From assembly GCA_963925495.1 (NCBI GenBank), contig CAWUST010000025.1, forward strand, positions 1 through 34,951: DNA of 34,951 nucleotides, read 5' to 3'. Source of the DNA: UBA2108 sp963925495. Its GTDB lineage: Bacteria; Bacteroidota; Bacteroidia; Flavobacteriales_G; Salibacteraceae. The translations under genes were made by a program, and so were the position numbers. Of this stretch, positions 33,290 to 34,951 are shown piece after piece. Positions within the stretch are counted from its first letter, which is position 1; every line of letters starts with the position of its first letter. The notes below the pieces were generated by a model. It ran no database searches and was not told the origin of the DNA. It was given only the letters and a program-made list of their open reading frames with translations.

Positions 33290-34951
33290 TTACTTTTTTT
33301 CTAAAGTAGTTATTCTTTCTTCTAGTTTCTTTATCAGTGCCTGCTGGCTTTGAATAAGTGTTTGTTGTTCTTGCATTGCTTTCACCAATGGAACAACAAA
33401 TTCAGAATAACGTAAACCGTAATTGTCTTTGTCATTTTTAGGAGCATCTACACCACTAAAATCATATCCTAATTTTTTGGCTGCTAGCTCTACTTCTTGG
33501 GCAAGAAAACCAGTTTTTAGAATCTTTCCTGCTTTACGTTCTGATTCCTCTAAACGAAGGCTATCTGGTGTTTCGTGAAAATTGGCAATAGCATCCATAT
33601 CAAGATTGTACGTTACAGGACGCAGTGCCATAATGAAATCCAAACCAATTACTTTTTCTTCTATATTTTTCTTAAAACGTGCGTCAGAAACAGTAGACCA
33701 GCCTACTTTTCCACCAATACTAGTAACAGAGCTATTACCTATCCTTACTTGATTACTTGCCGTTCTTGGTGCATTATAACCTATGGCCGTGCTGTTTGAA
33801 TAAGTACCAGAATAGCCCGCAAAATATCCTAATCCTGTGTTATAATTTCCTGTAGTGTTTCCATATAAGGCAGACCCTCCTGAGGCTGTGTTATAATCTC
33901 CTGTGGTGTTGTTTTGCAGCGATCTACTTCCTGAGGCTGTGTTATAATCTCCTGTGGTGTTTCGATATAGTGCTATATATCCTGAGGCTGTGTTTTGTAC
34001 TCCTGTGGTGTTTCGATATAGTGCTACATATCCTGAGGCTGTGTTAGAAAATCCCGTGGTGTTTGCTTGTAGGGCCTGATATCCTGAGGCTGTGTTTAGT
34101 CCTCCTGTGGTGTTTTTATTTAGGGCATCCACTCCTGAGGCTGTGTTATATTCTCCTGTTTTGTTGTTAAATAGGGCTCGATTTCCTGAGGCTGTGTTAT
34201 ACTTCCCTGTGGTGTTGGCATATAGGGCTTGATATCCTGAGGCTGTGTTATACTTCCCTGTGGTGTTTGTATATAGGGTTTGAAATCCTGAGGCTGTGTT
34301 ATGTTCCCCTTTGGTGTTGTTTTCAAGTGCACCAGATCCTGAGGCTGTGTTATTACTTCCCGTGGAGTTGTTCAGTAGGGCATAATATCCTGAGGCTGTG
34401 TTATAAATTCCCGTGGTGTTATTATGTAGAGCTCTATATCCTGAGGCTACGTTATATATTCCTGTGGTGTTTTTAAATAGGGCTTGATATCCTGAAGCTG
34501 TGTTGCTAGGAACAGCTCCCGCTCCTCTACCTAGCGTTAAACCATTAATATTCATATCTGCTGTAGTTGTAAGAGTAGTTCCATTATTAAGCACATTAGA
34601 AGCGGCTATCCAAGTAGTTCCGTTATGTCTTAATGTTTGAGTTGTAGTACCACCAATGGCTGCTGTAACGTTAGTCCAAGAAAGAGCTCCAGCTCCATTT
34701 GTTGTCAAAACTTGATTCGTAGTTCCGTCTGTGCTTGGATATGTTACAGCTCCTGCTTTAACAGTACCACCAGCTTCAATAGCACCGCTAGTAACCATTT
34801 TCACAACAGAAGTATTTCCTAATTGAATCGTATTATTTGCATTAACTTTTGCTCCACTTCCAATAGCTGTCGCGTTGGTTAAGTTTGAACTTTGCACATC
34901 CGCTTCATATCCGATAGCTGTGTTATTACTTCCTGTGGTGTTATTTAATAG
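33290..34951 (-). CDS. Repetitive S74-domain (tail-fibre-like) protein, 5' end outside the window
   Basis: The frame is open to the right edge, so the N-terminus is missing; at least 553 residues are visible. From the edge: the end of one repeat block (NNTTGSNNTAIGYEA), a YadA-head-like stretch (NATAIGSGAKVNANNTIQLG), a linker (TNQVLTTNGAGALSW), then 13 tandem 17-residue units with consensus NTASGYxALxxNTTGxY. A chaperone domain follows, with SDARFKKN (the Ser and the Lys five residues later fit the S74 self-cleavage pair), and the end is a coiled coil (QQALIKKLEERITTLEKK). S74 domains fold and release trimeric phage tail spikes; Bacteroidota carry many cellular versions, probably surface fibres. 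No phage genes are nearby. Counting from the GTG at 34897, the Ser is residue 404. Confidence 0.88.
   Translation of the reverse strand, partial: LLNNTTGSNNTAIGYEADVQSSNLTNATAIGSGAKVNANNTIQLGNTSVVKMVTSGAIEAGGTVKAGAVTYPSTDGTTNQVLTTNGAGALSWTNVTAAIGGTTTQTLRHNGTTWIAASNVLNNGTTLTTTADMNINGLTLGRGAGAVPSNTASGYQALFKNTTGIYNVASGYRALHNNTTGIYNTASGYYALLNNSTGSNNTASGSGALENNTKGEHNTASGFQTLYTNTTGKYNTASGYQALYANTTGKYNTASGNRALFNNKTGEYNTASGVDALNKNTTGGLNTASGYQALQANTTGFSNTASGYVALYRNTTGVQNTASGYIALYRNTTGDYNTASGSRSLQNNTTGDYNTASGGSALYGNTTGNYNTGLGYFAGYSGTYSNSTAIGYNAPRTASNQVRIGNSSVTSIGGKVGWSTVSDARFKKNIEEKVIGLDFIMALRPVTYNLDMDAIANFHETPDSLRLEESERKAGKILKTGFLAQEVELAAKKLGYDFSGVDAPKNDKDNYGLRYSEFVVPLVKAMQEQQTLIQSQQALIKKLEERITTLEKK
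33842..34504 (-). repeat. 51-bp tandem coding repeats (13 units)
   Basis: Thirteen head-to-tail 51-base units encoding the 17-residue repeats of the S74 protein. On the plus strand the best conserved parts are CCTGAGGCTGTGTTAT and CCTGTGGTGTT. Unit length is constant; the variable positions cluster in the middle of each unit. Such arrays can change copy number by recombination. Confidence 0.9.

Noticed and set aside
34120..34476. Open frames on both strands across the repeat array
   Set aside because: They arise from the periodic sequence and are low-complexity; only the long minus frame has family-like features.
33842..34504. Regular repeats that could suggest a CRISPR array
   Set aside because: The units are contiguous 51-base coding repeats in one open frame, with no spacers and no cas genes.
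33290..34951. Prophage remnant because of the S74 tail-fibre domain
   Set aside because: No other phage gene, integrase or attachment site is visible, and cellular S74 proteins are common in Bacteroidota.

Overview
The window is an AT-rich stretch of bacterial chromosome from a member of the Bacteroidota, most likely Flavobacteriales-like. The indicators are an IPExxxVDY-family gene beside pyk, a DUF3078 protein, a bacterial GH3-family protein, the order acpP-fabF-rnc-IPExxxVDY-pyk, almost no Shine-Dalgarno sites, and repeated TAnnTTTG boxes (the Bacteroidota -7 promoter element) a few bases before start codons. An ispD gene implies the MEP isoprenoid route, which argues mildly against typical Flavobacteriaceae. 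No tRNA, rRNA, CRISPR array, insertion sequence or prophage cluster was seen.

Layout. 1-6540: a flavin reductase of the iodotyrosine-deiodinase type (-), purN, an MscS channel, a DUF3078 protein, a GH3-like enzyme, a broken YdcF/SanA-type gene, a small TPR-like membrane protein and a single-domain response regulator. 6554-12944: an outer-membrane barrel protein (-), feoA-feoB (+), a broken CrtO-like acyltransferase gene, a glucosaminidase-LysM protein, a PH-like membrane protein and a 37-kDa nucleoid-associated protein (all -). 13002-18030: a COG2509 flavoprotein (-), a small membrane protein (+), a CDF zinc transporter (-), an ECF sigma factor with its overlapping partner (+) and a bacilliredoxin (-). 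18212-27458: a long minus-strand housekeeping block of pyk, IPExxxVDY, rnc, fabF, acpP, pheS, a polyprenyl diphosphate synthase, rlmN, ispD and queA. 27688-28515: a GNAT acetyltransferase and a broken DUF1801 gene (-). 28602-32973: fbp and mfd (+). 33290 to the right edge: the 3' part of a repetitive S74 (tail-fibre chaperone) protein (-).

How the genes work together. acpP, fabF and rnc form a conserved fatty-acid/RNA-processing cluster. ispD and the polyprenyl synthase serve isoprenoid and quinone supply. feoA-feoB import ferrous iron, the CDF protein exports zinc, and MscS protects against osmotic shock. The ECF sigma gene and its partner look like a regulatory pair.

The most notable observation is gene decay. 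Three non-essential genes (YdcF-like, CrtO-like, DUF1801) can be rebuilt from adjacent frames and carry six disabling changes in total: five single-base indels at homopolymers and one in-frame stop. Long neighbouring genes are intact even across 9-base homopolymers. I did not find a convincing new multi-gene system. Second-tier curiosities are an FeoB without the usual G4 aspartate, a short open frame overlapping a TTG-started flavoprotein gene, a 51-bp coding repeat array, and several strong unexplained inverted repeats.
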